A stretch of DNA of 64,000 bases from Allium sativum (lineage: Eukaryota; Streptophyta; Magnoliopsida; Asparagales; Amaryllidaceae). Numbering within the stretch: position 1 is the first letter of the stretch; each line of letters starts with the position of its first letter. Made by a program: the position numbers and the translations under genes. The notes beneath the pieces are model-generated. The model saw only the letters and a list, made by a program, of their open reading frames with translations. It ran no database searches and was not told the DNA's origin. Of this stretch, positions 21,811-33,529 are shown piece by piece. Location: the NCBI GenBank assembly GCA_030737875.1, contig CM060915.1:361581863-361645862 (forward strand). The letters are read 5' to 3'.

Positions 21811-22100
21811 AATTGAATATAAATAAATTCAAATTGAAATTGAATATAAATAAATTCGAATTGAAATTGAATATAAATAAATTCGAATTGAAATTGAATA
21901 TAAATAAATTCGAATTGAAATTGAATATAAATAAATTCGAGTTGGAATTGAATATAAACGAATTCGAATTGAAATTGAATAGAAATGAATTCAAATTTAA
22001 ATTGAATATAAGTGAATTCGAATTGAAATTGAATATAAATGAATTCGAATCGAAATGGAATAGAAATGAATTCGAATTGAAATTGAATTGAAAACGAACT
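21811..22100 (+). repeat. 27-bp minisatellite (D1)
   Basis: About ten units of 27 bp follow the pattern 'aattcgaattgaaattgaatataaata'-like (given in split form: AATTCGAATTGAAATTG, then AATATAAATA). The period is a multiple of three and lacks stops, so it opens spurious repeat ORFs on both strands (9-residue periods). D2 carries a scrambled counterpart at 45291-45610. Confidence 0.9.
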
Positions 22101-25100
22101 GAAATTGAATTAGAAATCAATTAGAAATGAATTTAAAATGAATTTAAATTGGAATATTCAATTTTGATTTGAAATTGAATATGAAGTTGAAACCGTTTTG
22201 AAAATGAATTTAAAACGATTTATAAAGCACATTTTGAATTGAAATCGACAAAGTATATATTATATATATAATATAATGGCCTGAATAGAACGCGCCGCGC
22301 CGCGGCAGTTCGCGAATTTCGACCATTGACTTCGAACGGATATTACGGGAGATCCGACCGTCGGATTCTCCTAAAACCGGAATAGTTGGTTTCGTATCGA
22401 AAAGAGCTTTCTAACGAATATTAGAAATTAGAAATCTAACGGTTGGATTTGGAATTATGTCCAAATCAAATTTGAAAAAGGTCGCTGTAAGTGCAGTTCG
22501 ATGGCCATTGATGGAAATCGACTGTACGGGCCTTGATAAAATTATTAAAAATAGTAATAATTTGTGTAAAATCATAAGAAATGATTTGGGAAGAATTGGG
22601 ATGAAAAACTCCATATTCAAAAAGATAAAAATAGATTTTTATCGAAATGAACTAGTTTTGAACTAGAATTATAATTCTATTTATTTTTAAATAAATAAAT
22701 TGAATTTGAAAAGGGTTTTAAAAGTAACTAGAATTTCCAATAATTGAATTGGAAGGGATTTGAATCAAAATTGTCTTCGGAATATTTCGATGTTGGATTT
22801 CGTGATTATACAGATATTGTTATGGAAATTTGAAAGATATATTTATATCGTTATTTCCAATATGATATTTGTTAGTCGTAGAGTTTGGTATTGAATATAA
22901 GCCGATATATTTTCTATTCAGAGCCTTGTATTTAATATCAAATGTGATTTTTGGGTTTATCGTGAATAGTGTTTTAAATAACACTTGGTCTTTAACCCGA
23001 TAATTAATGAATGTGATTTTGGGTTTATCGTGAACCGTGTTTTAAATGACACTGATTCTTTAACCCAGTCAAAGATTAAAACTAAGTGGAGTTTTAATGA
23101 ATCTTTAATTAGATTGAAATAATCGAGAATGAAGTATCACTAGTTTTGCTCCAGGCGATAGTTAAATCTTTAATTAGATTTGAATGTGAAATGGTAGTTG
23201 AATTCACCGATAACACCGTGGTGTTAGATATGAAGTATAACCAGTTTTACTTCATGGGATGGATAGGTTGGGATTGGGAAATTAAAACAAATGATTACTT
23301 CAGTAAGGTTCGTTAATCCCGACTAGCTTGAACTGATATTCAAAAATAGATTAAAGAATAAATTTAAAGGATTTATCTTTGATAAAATTAATGGGAACCT
23401 TTCCCTATGAATGTGAAATTTAGAAACTAACTGTCGGTTAGCCAAGCAGAATGGTTTTCTGGATATTGATCTGATGTTGGTTTCGGCCTTCGGGGTTAAT
23501 ATTTGGGGAATTATTCTCTTGATTAATTTACGGTTAGTGACTGATGAATTGGAATGAGGTGTATGTTGTGTTTGTGTAACACTTATTTAAGATATACACG
23601 AGTTATTCGGGAAGACCGGGTTTATCCCATCCTGAATAACCGATACGACGATAAGTCGAAGATGAAGACGATGGTCGAAGACCGGAGGTCTTCACGTCGT
23701 TTGGGTGATTACTGATGATCTTGATTGGGCTGTACACCCAAGAAGATGGAAACAGTTGGTGATCGTCCAGATGTACTTGGAGATCGATGGATGTGCGGGG
23801 TACTAGGTGCCTCCGGTTTCGTTCAGACCCAGAGCGAACTTGTAAATGGACTGTGTGTCTGACATTGGATTTTAGTCCGTGTGATTGATTTCTATTAAAT
23901 ATATATCTGTTTGGCGGCGGAGAATTTATTCTCTTGCTTAACGCCTTTCTATGAGACGTACGAGCTCAGGGGTTATATATTGATGGATATCAAACGCATG
24001 GAGTGAATTGCCTGTGTGGCATGCCTAAGTGGTAATTGATCGAGGCTTCTGTTGAAAAGCAAAGTCTTGTGGTGATGATCAAAGCACAGCCTGTGTGGCA
24101 CAACTTTGTGTAACGTGAATTCGCGAGCCTCACACCTCGGTTGTGAACCAAAAACGGGAGAGGACCTCAGGGAGGGCATGCGTTTCTTTCTAGCTATGGT
24201 GGTGTCAGTGACCTACCTGCCCTGACATTTATATACTTTTCACCTGTGTGGTTGTTGCTGTTGCGAGGCGCCTCGGTTAGATCGGACGATCCGGGTCCGA
24301 TGGAGTCATTCGTTGGCTCATTTACGCCCCAAAGTGCGGGGAAACGTATTGTTCAGGCACTATAATCCACATCGGTGGACCGGCCCTGACGATCCATGGG
24401 GCAGTTGTGGATGTTCCTGAGGCTCGGGCTAGAGAGTCTCGAATCGGTAGAGGACGATCCCTGGCCTCGGTTCACAGACGGAAACCCAACTTCCAAACAC
24501 GTGACTTTGCGATTTTGATTGTATAACCTATATATGGCGACATGGTGGTATGGGGCATTCATGCCGCCTATGATTGATACTTATGATTTGAAGTTGTTTT
24601 ATACACTATACACTTATAATAGTATCAAATGATTTCTGTTAAACGTATCAAGCATTCTTGGCTATTATAAGGTAAAAACCCTATCCCCCGGCTTGTGTTG
24701 CATTGTGTGATAGGACCTGGGTCTTATAACAGCTTCATTTTTCTTTATTTAGCATTGCGCTGTTGTTTTATGCACTGGTGTTCTTAGGAGAAAACCCGTT
24801 CCGTGTTATACGGCGTGGTCCCTTGATTTACCGAACTTTAAAAATAAAGAATAATAACTGTTTTAGTTCTCACACCAGTCACATGACTGACCTGGAGTTT
24901 ATTGTTTTAACCTAAACTCTGGGTGCCCTTATTCGACACGGGCAGCTAGTAGTTTTGGTTTCGCAGATTTATATTCACAGGATCCTGGTTTACAGCTGGA
25001 ATGATATCCGGAAAGCTTTGTATCTGTATATCTCTTCTAGTTGTGTATTGTATTATTTTCCGCTGCTATGTAATGTATTGTAATCTCTGATATTTCTATG

Positions 25101-25252
25101 TAATATTGATTCATTTATACTCTGTATATTCTTGTATTCTGATGCATTGTTGTAATATACATGAAATGTTCTTCTGTCTGCGTTCTGTTGTGGCTTGTTC
25201 TCGAACTATCCGCGCTTTCCCAACCGGGGAAGTTACGGGTTTTTACAAATGA

Positions 25253-25788
25253 TTTAGTGCAAATAATAATCATCTATTTAATTTTAATAAAGATCGTTAG
25301 AAAAGCTTATAAAAGAACTAAACGCTTAATTGGGTTTATTCAAACAGATATCACATAAAAGGTGATGTCCCGAATTTTACTTCTCTTCCCTTATCAAAAA
25401 ACCAAATGAAGAAGTAAACATAGTATATCAAACACTTTTAAAGTGATCGTCTGCAACTATTATAGCATTTTTAAATCCGGTATAAAAAAATTGTGTTGGA
25501 TACACATGATTACGATTAAGTTGGTCATATGAAAATTATATTTAGAATGGTGTTAATAACCTGTTTGACTCACGTTTCAAGCAACAAGAAACCAACTTAT
25601 TTTACATAAATTACCGAGATACCATTGGACTCTTATGTTTAATAGAGGGGTATATGATGAAATTTAATTTAATTTGATAATGAAATTTGAAGAGAAATAT
25701 TTTCTTATCTTGCATGGAAAAAAATGTCTTCTAAATATAAAATTCTAAGTTTATATATTAAAAATACAACTATATACATTAATGTTAA
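25253..25788 (+). other. AT-rich spacer between D1 and an LTR fragment
   Basis: This is non-coding, AT-rich sequence without LTR motifs. Its last 37 bases (25752-25788) are duplicated at 26228-26264. Confidence 0.6.
25752..25788 (+). repeat. 37-bp flanking duplication, left copy
   Basis: It starts TATATATTAAAAATACAAC and ends TACATTAATGTTAA. The right copy at 26228-26264 differs at one base (C to T). The two copies bracket exactly a truncated LTR fragment. Confidence 0.9.
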
Positions 25789-26227
25789 TGTAACGACCCG
25801 CATTCTACGCATCATAGGATCGTAGGACATTTATTTCTTTCACATACGAAGTCGTATGGTCATGTAACATTGGGAGACGACTATTGTGGTCATTTCCCAT
25901 GTTCATTATTTTTCTCGATTTTTAAATGACCATTTTACCCCTAGTTGGCACTGTTTTGGCCATAACTTTTGACTGAAAAGGAATTTTGACCTGAAACCAC
26001 TTCCATTGGCTTCGGATGATGGTTTCTCTTTCCGTAGAGTGGTCACATTAGCCAAACGGGCTTACCGTTTGGGAGATATGACTGAAACAAGTTTCAGATG
26101 GTGAAAAACAGCTTAATTGGGCTTAACCGGGTGATTAACAGCTAAGCCCAAGGGGAATTTCGGGTTTAGAGGTATAGGAGGACTGATTAGGGTTAGGTTA
26201 TCACTTCCATTTCAGTTTTGAGCCGTC
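25789..26227 (+). mobile_element. Truncated LTR (U3) fragment inserted with a 37-bp duplication
   Basis: The fragment begins TGTAACGACCCGCATTCTACG, the 5' LTR signature of this superfamily. It continues about 439 bp through U3-like sequence, including a 'cataacttttgactg' stretch and an inverted repeat AAACGGGCTTACCGTTT near 26057. It ends abruptly at TTTGAGCCGTC with no ACA terminus. It is an LTR type different from A, B, C and D. Confidence 0.7.
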
Positions 26228-26264
26228 TATATATTAAAAATACAATTATATACATTAATGTTAA
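26228..26264 (+). repeat. 37-bp flanking duplication, right copy
   Basis: It matches 25752-25788 with a single substitution. A 37-bp duplication is too long for an integrase TSD and suggests repair of a staggered break. Confidence 0.9.
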
Positions 26265-26744
26265 TTTATGGAATAGGGATTCTTTTACTAAAGAAAAAAT
26301 TGATGTTAATGCTAGTGATGACAATGACATAATTACGATGAAAGTAATTGATTGTAAGTAATAAAATATTGACTTTTTTTATGAATATTCTAAGATTGAA
26401 TGTGAATCTATATATGGTTATATCATTCGTTCTATATTGACTTAGGGGATCATAAGTTCAAATGGCACATGACTTTTCATGTTATGTTATCATTGTCTTA
26501 AATACATACATGTGTATGTGTGTGTATGAACTGCATATGGCTATTTGTGTATTTTATTTGCCTTATTTTTCAAGATTAGTCACCTTCTGATGTTGCTAAT
26601 TGATAGGTACTTAATGGAAATATAAAGTTGAAACACTATAACATATGCTTGATAGAAATGCTAAAAGTGTATTGAGTAGTTCAGAAAGGTTAATAACTAA
26701 CTTGTTATTTAATTTTTTCTATATATAAGTCAAGTTGTTGAGCT
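26265..26744 (+). other. AT-rich spacer upstream of element B
   Basis: No gene, LTR motif or RNA gene is recognised. A short TG-rich run (tgtatgtgtgtgtatg) lies near 26513. Confidence 0.6.
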
Positions 26745-26749
26745 TGCTA
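26745..26749 (+). repeat. Target-site duplication of element B (left), TGCTA
   Basis: TGCTA directly precedes TGTAATGACCC and recurs at 39036-39040. Confidence 0.95.
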
Positions 26750-27239
26750 TGTAATGACCCGGATATTTGACAGTGTAATAATTAAATTATTTAATTATTT
26801 AAATAACGAATATATTATTTAATCGACGACGTTAGAACTTATAATTATATTATAATTAAAACCGAGCTCGAAATGGCGCTGTAGTTCGTAATTTGACGAT
26901 TCGAACTTCAACTGAGTGTATAGGATTCGTTTTAAATCGGATTTCTGTAAAACAAGAAACGTACGGAGCTGGTTGAGTATATCTTTCTAGAGGAAGAGAA
27001 AAATCAGGATTTCGTCGTGTGGATTTTGAGATATGTCCAAATCAAAATTTAAAATAGTCGCTATAGAATCGTTTATCGACCGTAACGGGTTATTCGATAT
27101 AACCAGAGATAGGGTTTGAATTTAGACAAGGTTCTTTTGAGACATAACGATAATTTAATTTTTAGAATTTTATTGTAATTTTTAATTAATTAAATAAGCA
27201 ACTTTTTATTTGAAGTATTTTGCACCCTTAATCAGCGAT

Positions 27240-27940
27240 TTTGGGGTTTCAAAATATGAGTTCATCTACCGGTATTATTATATTTCTGGAGTCGGGACAC
27301 CTCGCTCGTCATGATGGTGTTTTTATTTCTGTCCGTGGCAACTCGTATGTGGTAGCATATGTACGTTACTTAAGGTATAAGTATGCGTAAATTTAATGAA
27401 AGAAATAAAATACATATATCTGTATTCCGTCTTGAGCAAGATTCATGCCACATCCTGTCTTGAGCGGACCGGTGATGGCAAAACACAAACAAGAGGGTGA
27501 CAACCCTCCACTTTTCTCAATTTATACATGGACACTAAGTAAAAGGACCATGTACAGACGTATTATTTCCGCCGACCTACCAACTCCATAACAAAGTAAA
27601 TACACTGCACTGACATGTATCCTCACATCAAAACAGACATGAGAAGTTAGAACTCATATATTTTGTACAGCGGTGGCCTTTCAAAATCTCCAGAAGCCAA
27701 AGGACGTATACAAACAAATACGTATGCTACTTACTGGAAAGAAAAGAAATACAAATATAATATAATATAACCCTCTCCATTTAATGCCATTGATACATCC
27801 ATTCACACAGAGACTAAAACAGATGCAGAATAGTGAGTGATGGAAAACAAAACATACCAAATTCATGAATATAAAAATGAATAAAACCCATGCTATTAAA
27901 GTAGACACGACAGACTATTACTTCACTATGAAGGATGATA
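27240..27940 (+). other. Family-specific foreign segment in U3 of B
   Basis: About 0.7 kb has no counterpart in the LTRs of A, C, D or E and sits where those carry the duplicated U3 modules. It ends at the TATA box. Read on the minus strand it contains a pyrimidine tract ending TTTCTTTTCTTTCCAG (about 27735-27720), followed by an open frame with ASGDFERPPLYKIYEF, which would fit the start of a host exon. It also contains the hairpin GAGGGT-GACA-ACCCTC (27492-27507). Origin is unknown; capture from host DNA is an inference. The identical segment lies at 34020-34720 in the other LTR. Confidence 0.5.
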
Positions 27941-27944
27941 AACC

Positions 27945-27952
27945 TATAAATA
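27945..27952 (+). promoter_or_regulatory. TATA box, 5' LTR of B
   Basis: TATAAATA lies at LTR offset 1195, followed by AAGCCGCG and a pyrimidine-rich stretch. The second copy is at 34725-34732, same offset. Confidence 0.6.
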
Positions 27953-29356
27953 AAGCCGCGTTCTTCTCCTCTATTCTTTTGCTTGGCCTCAACAAGTTTT
28001 CTGCTGAGTTTTCTTTGGCAAATAAAAATAGAAGTAAACCACACCCTCCTGAACGAATGAACAAACACTTCATTCCTTTTATTCTCACGCAACAGTAAGA
28101 GGGAACGGTGCAAGTATACCACGGCATTCACGTATGAGGAGGTGCTGACGTGGCAGGGGTCTGTGTATGACTACGGACGGAAGTCTAGGTGGGTCGACGT
28201 CTCCATGCAGGCGAAGCTCGAGTATTAGAGGTGGCAGCAAGTAGTTTTTGGTGGGGGCGGACTGCGGAAAACGAGGTGGTATAGGGGAGTGGCTGAAGTG
28301 AAGGGGTGTGTTAAATGGTTGAATAGTTATGGGACGTGGAGCGGATCTGAAATGATGCAGAAAAGGGTGTGGTCCGTTGTGAAGTATTGGAGTTTTAGTC
28401 CAAGAAGAAGAGGGGAGTGTTGGTATTGGGCGGAAACCATGCACAGGCGGTGCATGTAAAATGGAGAAAGAAGGGGACGTGCGTGATGATCAGGCGTGGA
28501 GATGTGAAGGCTACGGCATGGATCTGGGGTGTGCTGAGTAGTGGGCGTGAGTGAAGTAGCAGAGGAGTATGCGGGGAGATTAACGGTGGAGTTAGCAGAG
28601 CATGGAACGGTGAAGGCATAACAGAAGGAACGTGAGTCTCTGATGGAGGGAATAAATGTCGTGTGCATGTTAAGTAAGTGATTGAATGGTACAAATTTGT
28701 TTAAGATGAAGTAAAGTGGTAGTTCATTTTTAACGTATAGGAGTAGTACAAGATATGGGGAAACAAACAGAGTGGGCCGTTATCTTTTGAAAACGTGGAG
28801 CAGTAGGGTATTCCAACTGGGCACATTATTTTCAAATGAGTTGTTGCGTGTTTTCTTGAGGGGAACAGTGGCATTGATATAGTGTTTATCAATGGAAATG
28901 ATGAAGGATTTAAAGAACAAAGTTTTGGGACCTGGGAAGAAAGAATTGTGCGTGAACAGTAAACATGGAATGAACGAAGCGGAGCAAAAGTGAACAAAGC
29001 AGGAAGTGTTTTTGGCAAATGTTAGAAGCTGTTTTCTGTGTTCAAGTTTGGGGAAGAAGCGGTTTGCCAGTCTGGGTGTTGGTCTTGATGGACCGAAGAA
29101 GAATAAAAGGTTAAAGCCCAAATGGAAAATTTATTAAAGTTTATTTAAATATAAAGTGTATTAACTTGTTTATGTCATATCTTATTCATACGATATCGGA
29201 TTGACGAACCGTAAGTTGCGTTGGGATCGTATGGACGACGGCTACGCACTGGAACTGACTAGAGGTGGATTGGGGCTCGTTTGAATTTATGGCGAAATAA
29301 ATTGTTTGATTCAAATCAAATAACAGTTTATCGTTCTTTAACGATGAACTGCCAAA

Positions 29357-29621
29357 GTGAGTAAAACTCACTAACTCTCCTCAATTTATATTTTTAATAT
29401 AAATTGTACTTTATTTTGTTGACTGCTGTATATTGATTGTTAAACTGGACTGTTAAATAGATTTGATTGAAAACGTAGTTATAGTTAATCTATGTACTGT
29501 TAATCAAATATGGTTCTGTACAGCAGGATATTTCATTTCAAAATGAAATATGATATATATTATACTGTGTAACATCTGTGGATGCAGGGAGACAGGTTGG
29601 AGGAATCCGACTGGGTTCCTC
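29357..29621 (+). other. Leader structural module, 5' LTR of B
   Basis: GTGAG-TAAAA-CTCAC (29357-29371; the outer A-T pair extends it), GATGCAG (29581-29587) and GAGGAATCC-GACT-GGGTTCCTC (29600-29621). Relative to A, one stem A-T pair has become a G-T wobble. The 3' LTR copy starts at 36142, with GATGCAG at 36366-36372. Confidence 0.7.
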
Positions 29622-30062
29622 AACAATTATTTTACTATTTTCATATATTGTGATATATGTTGTGATTTATAATCTGTTATTGATTATGGATGTTAGAACG
29701 ATATTGATCATCGTTGTTTGATATTTTAAATATCATAAGAAACCCTGAGTTGTAAAAAAAAAGGAAAGTAAAACGAATAGAGTTTTATAAAAGGGAAAAA
29801 TGTTGATAAAACAAATAGAATAGGAAAAAGGAATATTTCAATGTATATCGAAATAAAGGAGTTTTATAAAATCAACCGATTTTATAAAAGGAAACAATTT
29901 GAAAATAGAGTATTTATAAAATCACAGGATTTTATAAAAGGAAATGGTTTATAAAACGAACACGGTTTTATAAAAAGGAAGTATTTATAAAATCATAGGA
30001 TTTTATAAAAGGGATATTTATTTAGAAAATAAATAGAATAAAGAAATATTTATTTAGAAGAT

Positions 30063-30241
30063 AAATAGAAGTTATAAATAAAAAATATTTGTAACGGTAA
30101 ATAGAAGTTATAAATAGGAAATATTTGTAACGGTAAATAGAAGTTATAAATAGGAAATATTTGTAACGGTAAATAGAAGTTATAAATAGGAAATATTTGT
30201 AACGGTAAGTAAACATTATAAAAAGGAAATAGTTGTAACGG
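30063..30241 (+). repeat. 36-bp minisatellite (5' LTR of B)
   Basis: Five units begin AAATAGAAGTTATAAATA and end ATTTGTAACGGT. Units start at 30063, 30099, 30135, 30171 and 30207; the last is degenerate. The period is a multiple of three, which creates a spurious minus-strand repeat ORF (12-residue period). The 3' LTR copy is at 36855-37033. Confidence 0.93.
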
Positions 30242-30242
30242 A

Positions 30243-30326
30243 AAACGTAGTTTATCAAAAGGAGTTAATCAAACGTAGTTTATCAAAAGGAGTTAATCAA
30301 ACGTAGTTTATCAAAAGGAGTTAATC
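30243..30326 (+). repeat. 28-bp tandem repeat (5' LTR of B)
   Basis: Three perfect units of AAACGTAGTTTATCAAAAGG plus AGTTAATC. The 3' LTR copy is at 37035-37118. AGTTAGAGTTAAAC-type 14-mers follow, as in A. Confidence 0.93.
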
Positions 30327-32240
30327 AAAAAGGAGTTGAATCAAATAGAGTTAAACAGTTAGAGTTAAACAGTTAGCGTTAATCAGTTAGAGTAAATCAG
30401 TTAGAGTCAAATCGAACTAGAGTTATTCAAACATAGTTAATCGAATTTGGGTTAGTTGAATATTAGTTATTCAATTAGAGTTGATCGAATTTAGTTATTC
30501 GGGATAGAGTTAAAAACAATATTAGAAACTGACTAGAGATTAGTTAAGTCGAATGGTTTTCTAAGTGTGGATCTGATGTTGGTTTCGGCCTTCGGGATTT
30601 ATACTTAGAGAATTGTTCTCTTAATAGTTTACAGTTAGGGACTGATGGTTGTGGAAGAATAGTGATACGTGAATGCGGATTGGAAATGTTTTCCAGTGTT
30701 AATAACGTATATTTTCTAATCATAGAAAATAAGGAAATATGAATATATATATATATTTATATGTTGGATGATTTGATCGATAATTCCATTTGGAATTAAG
30801 ATCGTTGTGTGAACACCGACATGTTTTCATTTGATAGTTAAATCACAGACTATCAAAGTTTCGACCATTTTAACGTTGTTAATATGGAGAGACCGGTTGG
30901 ATTTTTATCCAAAGAACCACTCCGTATTGGCATGAGCGTTGCGAATCATATATGCCAAAGAAATTTGAAGACGGAGTAAAATGCAAGGGCTATTGTATAA
31001 ATCTTAGATAACAATGGACTAAGATGGATGTACTGAATAGTGCCTTCGGTTTCGTTCAGTCCCAGAACGAACGTATATGGACGAGTGTTTGACAGAGTAT
31101 TTCCAATGATCGAATGGGTTGGTCTTTATAAATATATATGGTTGCAACGGATTTATTCCCTTAGCATAACATCCAGAATATTTGTGTAAACCAATTAATG
31201 ATTAACGGATTTGATAATGTGGCATTCAAAGTAATTGTGATATCAATGAAAGGTAAGTAATCGTAACCTCTAGCCTCAACAACCGGTAAATGACAAAAAT
31301 CGGGCAGGCAGCATGGCTAAGTCGGTCGCACCGAAGTAGGGTGTATAATCACCTATCTAGAGAATATTCATTTGCTTCTTTAATCTATCAATGCTGACCC
31401 ATATATATACGGGAAACGGTTGCTGATCCCAACCGTTGGTGATGTACATTCGATACACTCAAGCGAAATGAGTGGTCGGTCATGTGTGGCTGAGTTGCAA
31501 GATGTTCTTGTTGAACTCCAGTGTATCGTTCCTAGAGTACACTGATCGGAAGGTGGTTCCATACCATGTCATAGTTGGAAATCCATTACCCAATACGTGC
31601 TTGCGGTTTTGATTGTATACTATATATGTAGAACGTGAGATGAAAGCGTTTCTGCTAGATGATTATTATATTGTGGTTGATAGACATTATTATAATATCA
31701 AAAGGTTTTTGATATAAAGATATTTTGGATTCTCATAAGGGAAAAACCCGTTCCGTTATACGGCGTGGTCTTATGAGATATCGTTTACTTGTTCGAACTG
31801 TTTAAAACTGTTTTACTCACACCAGTCCATGACTGACCCGGAGTTTATTTGTTTGTTTTCCCTAAACTCTTGGGTGCCTAATTTGTACGGGCAGTCAAGT
31901 AGTCGGGATTTTACAGATACACTTGGAGAGCTTGGAGCAGGAGGCTTCAAGATTTTATAGCTATTATTATTTCCGCTGTGTTGTAAGTATTGTACTCTGA
32001 AATGTTATTATACATATACTGTTTGTATTTCAAAAGGTATGTTATATTTTATTCGTTCCGCTGTGAGATTCGTGTTACTCTGATGATGATGTTCTTCTTC
32101 TTCTATTCTAATAGTTCTACCTAATCTTTCCTCACCCTCTATCTTCTTTCTATTAATTTCTTGAATTTCCAGTGCAATTTGGGGTTCGACTTGTGTTATT
32201 TGGTCAGCTCAAATTGGAACGGATTTTCGGGTTACTACAG

Positions 32241-32253
32241 TTGGTATCAGAGC
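32241..32253 (+). promoter_or_regulatory. Primer-binding site of B (initiator tRNA-Met)
   Basis: TTGGTATCAGAGC lies one base after the LTR end, as in A. Confidence 0.92.
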
Positions 32254-32300
32254 TTAAGTTAAGCGAATTACCTTGGCTCTGTGGCGTTACTCAGTAGAGA

Positions 32301-32319
32301 TGGGGTTAGTAATACCCTA
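32301..32319 (+). ncRNA. Covarying post-PBS hairpin of B
   Basis: TGGGGT-TAGTAAT-ACCCTA forms a 6-bp stem with one G-T wobble. The loop TAGTAAT is invariant among A, B, C and D2. Confidence 0.6.
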
Positions 32320-33516
32320 GACTGAGATTGAGTGTATATATACGAGTGAACGTATTTGTTATTTGATATAAAAATTTGTTTTATATTGTGGAGCTTTATT
32401 GGTTGAGTGGCTTATGAATTCTGGTCGATGGTGGGGCACCACAATATCGATATGGGTTTCTAAACACTCGAATACGATGAACCAACATGATATGTTTTGA
32501 AATTAACATAGTATAATTAGGTGTATTGGTTGTTAGTATAATCAAAGAGATTATAAAAAGGTGAAATAGTTATAAATAACTAATCAGAATTCATATAAGT
32601 AAAGTATGTCAAATAAGATGAAGTAAATCTGAATTTAAATCAGATTTGGAATTATAATAAGGAAATTTTAAGTTCCTGGGAGAGTTTGAAATTTGTTTTC
32701 AAATTGAAAGAGAAATATAGTATTGAACTCACTTCGATCGCTGGGAAATAATTTTGATGATGGTGTACACATCATCAGTGTGATTTTCGAGTTTCAAAGT
32801 GACGGATTACTACTAAAGATTTTGTTTTAAATTGTTTTGAAAAAACAAGTTGTTTTGAAATTCAAAGGTTTTGAATTGGTGTTATTATTTCAAAATTTGA
32901 TTTGAAATGAACCCAGGGATTTAAAAATTCTGGAATTTAAATTTAACTAATGAAGTTAAATGAGTTGAGATGGAAAAGGTAAATAAACAAATTAAAATTT
33001 TAACTTGAACTAAGTTAAATTAAATTTGGATTGGATTAGTGATGATCTGGAACAGAATTGAATTGATAAATTCAAAGTTTGGAATCAAGAATCGATTGGA
33101 GTTTGATTGAGATGACAATGGTATATACTAAGTTGTTCACAGAGGAAAGGGATATAGTGTTATGCCCGACAAAAAGGTACAAGTTTATATTTCATATGAG
33201 TTTGGTGATTTATGAGCCGATTTGGCAAGCCGCTTGGCTGTTTGATTTTCTTTTGGGTTGAAGAAGGCCTAGAGAGGCGAGTTGAAGTTTTACCGATAGG
33301 GCTGTTCAAAGGAGGTTATGGCGAAATTTTCCGAAAATTTAAAATGTTAGAAAATTTTCAGAATTTTTGAAAATTTTAGTTAGTCGGAATAAATTAATAT
33401 TTTAGTCGATATTAATTGGTTCAGTTGAAACTGAAGTTAAAGGGTAAACCGTTAAATATTTATCCAGTAGATAGGGTCGTCCTCTACCTTAGCAATTTCG
33501 AGGACGAAATTATTTT

Positions 33517-33529
33517 AAGTGGGGAAGAA
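33517..33529 (+). promoter_or_regulatory. Polypurine tract of B
   Basis: AAGTGGGGAAGAA abuts the TG of the 3' LTR. It is preceded by the fossil pol frame at 33488-33526. Confidence 0.9.

Larger units (their letters stand above)
18847..25247 (+). mobile_element. Solo LTR D1
   Basis: The 6401-bp LTR starts TGTAACAACCCG and ends GGGTTTTTACA, flanked by AATGA at 18842-18846 and 25248-25252. No PBS follows, so it is a solo LTR left by LTR-LTR recombination. It contains duplicated U3 modules (about 19257-19315 and 19424-19480), a 19-C tract (19771-19789) and a C-rich leader on the plus strand (19.8-20.2 kb). The GTGAG hairpin is at 20869-20883, GATGCAG at 20919-20925 and GGTGCT-TAGT-AGCACC at 20928-20943. 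Two minisatellites and the U5 hairpin blocks follow. No protein gene is present; ORFs at 19206 and 20013 lie in U3 and in the C-rich leader. Confidence 0.92.
26750..32239 (+). repeat. 5' LTR of element B
   Basis: U3 starts with blocks shared with A ('gaacttcaact', 'gaaacaagaaacg'-like, 'tatctttctag'). A unique segment follows at about 27240-27940, then the TATA box 27945-27952 and a G-rich leader at 28.1-29.1 kb whose minus-strand ORFs of 99-119 residues are low-complexity. The GTGAG hairpin is at 29357-29371, GATGCAG at 29581-29587 and a 9-bp hairpin at 29600-29621. Oligo-AT repeats, the 36-bp and 28-bp arrays and the U5 hairpin blocks follow. A pyrimidine tract ends in TTTCCAG (32166-32172) and the terminus is GGTTACTACA. 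Confidence 0.93.
32240..33529 (+). mobile_element. Internal domain of element B (non-coding)
   Basis: The 1290-bp domain holds the PBS (32241-32253), the covarying hairpin (32301-32319), AT-rich sequence matching A with many indels, GCCCGACAAAAAGGTAC (33164-33180) and the 'caaaggaggttatggcgaaa' block near 33308. It ends with the fossil frame SNFEDEIIL (33488-33526) and the polypurine tract. No ORF is conserved with A. Confidence 0.9.

Noticed and set aside
21788..22120. Open frames of 92-110 residues on both strands with 9-residue repeats
   Set aside because: They are produced by a 27-bp minisatellite whose period is a multiple of three; both strands are open at once and no domain is present.
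28085..29121. Minus-strand ORFs of 99-119 residues in the B LTR
   Set aside because: They are low-complexity Pro/Ser/His-rich readings of a G-rich sense strand, overlapping in several frames. Conservation between the two LTRs reflects recent duplication only.
30022..30258. 78-residue minus-strand repeat ORF (and its copy at 36814-37050)
   Set aside because: It arises from the 36-bp minisatellite in the B LTR and is present twice only because the LTR is duplicated.
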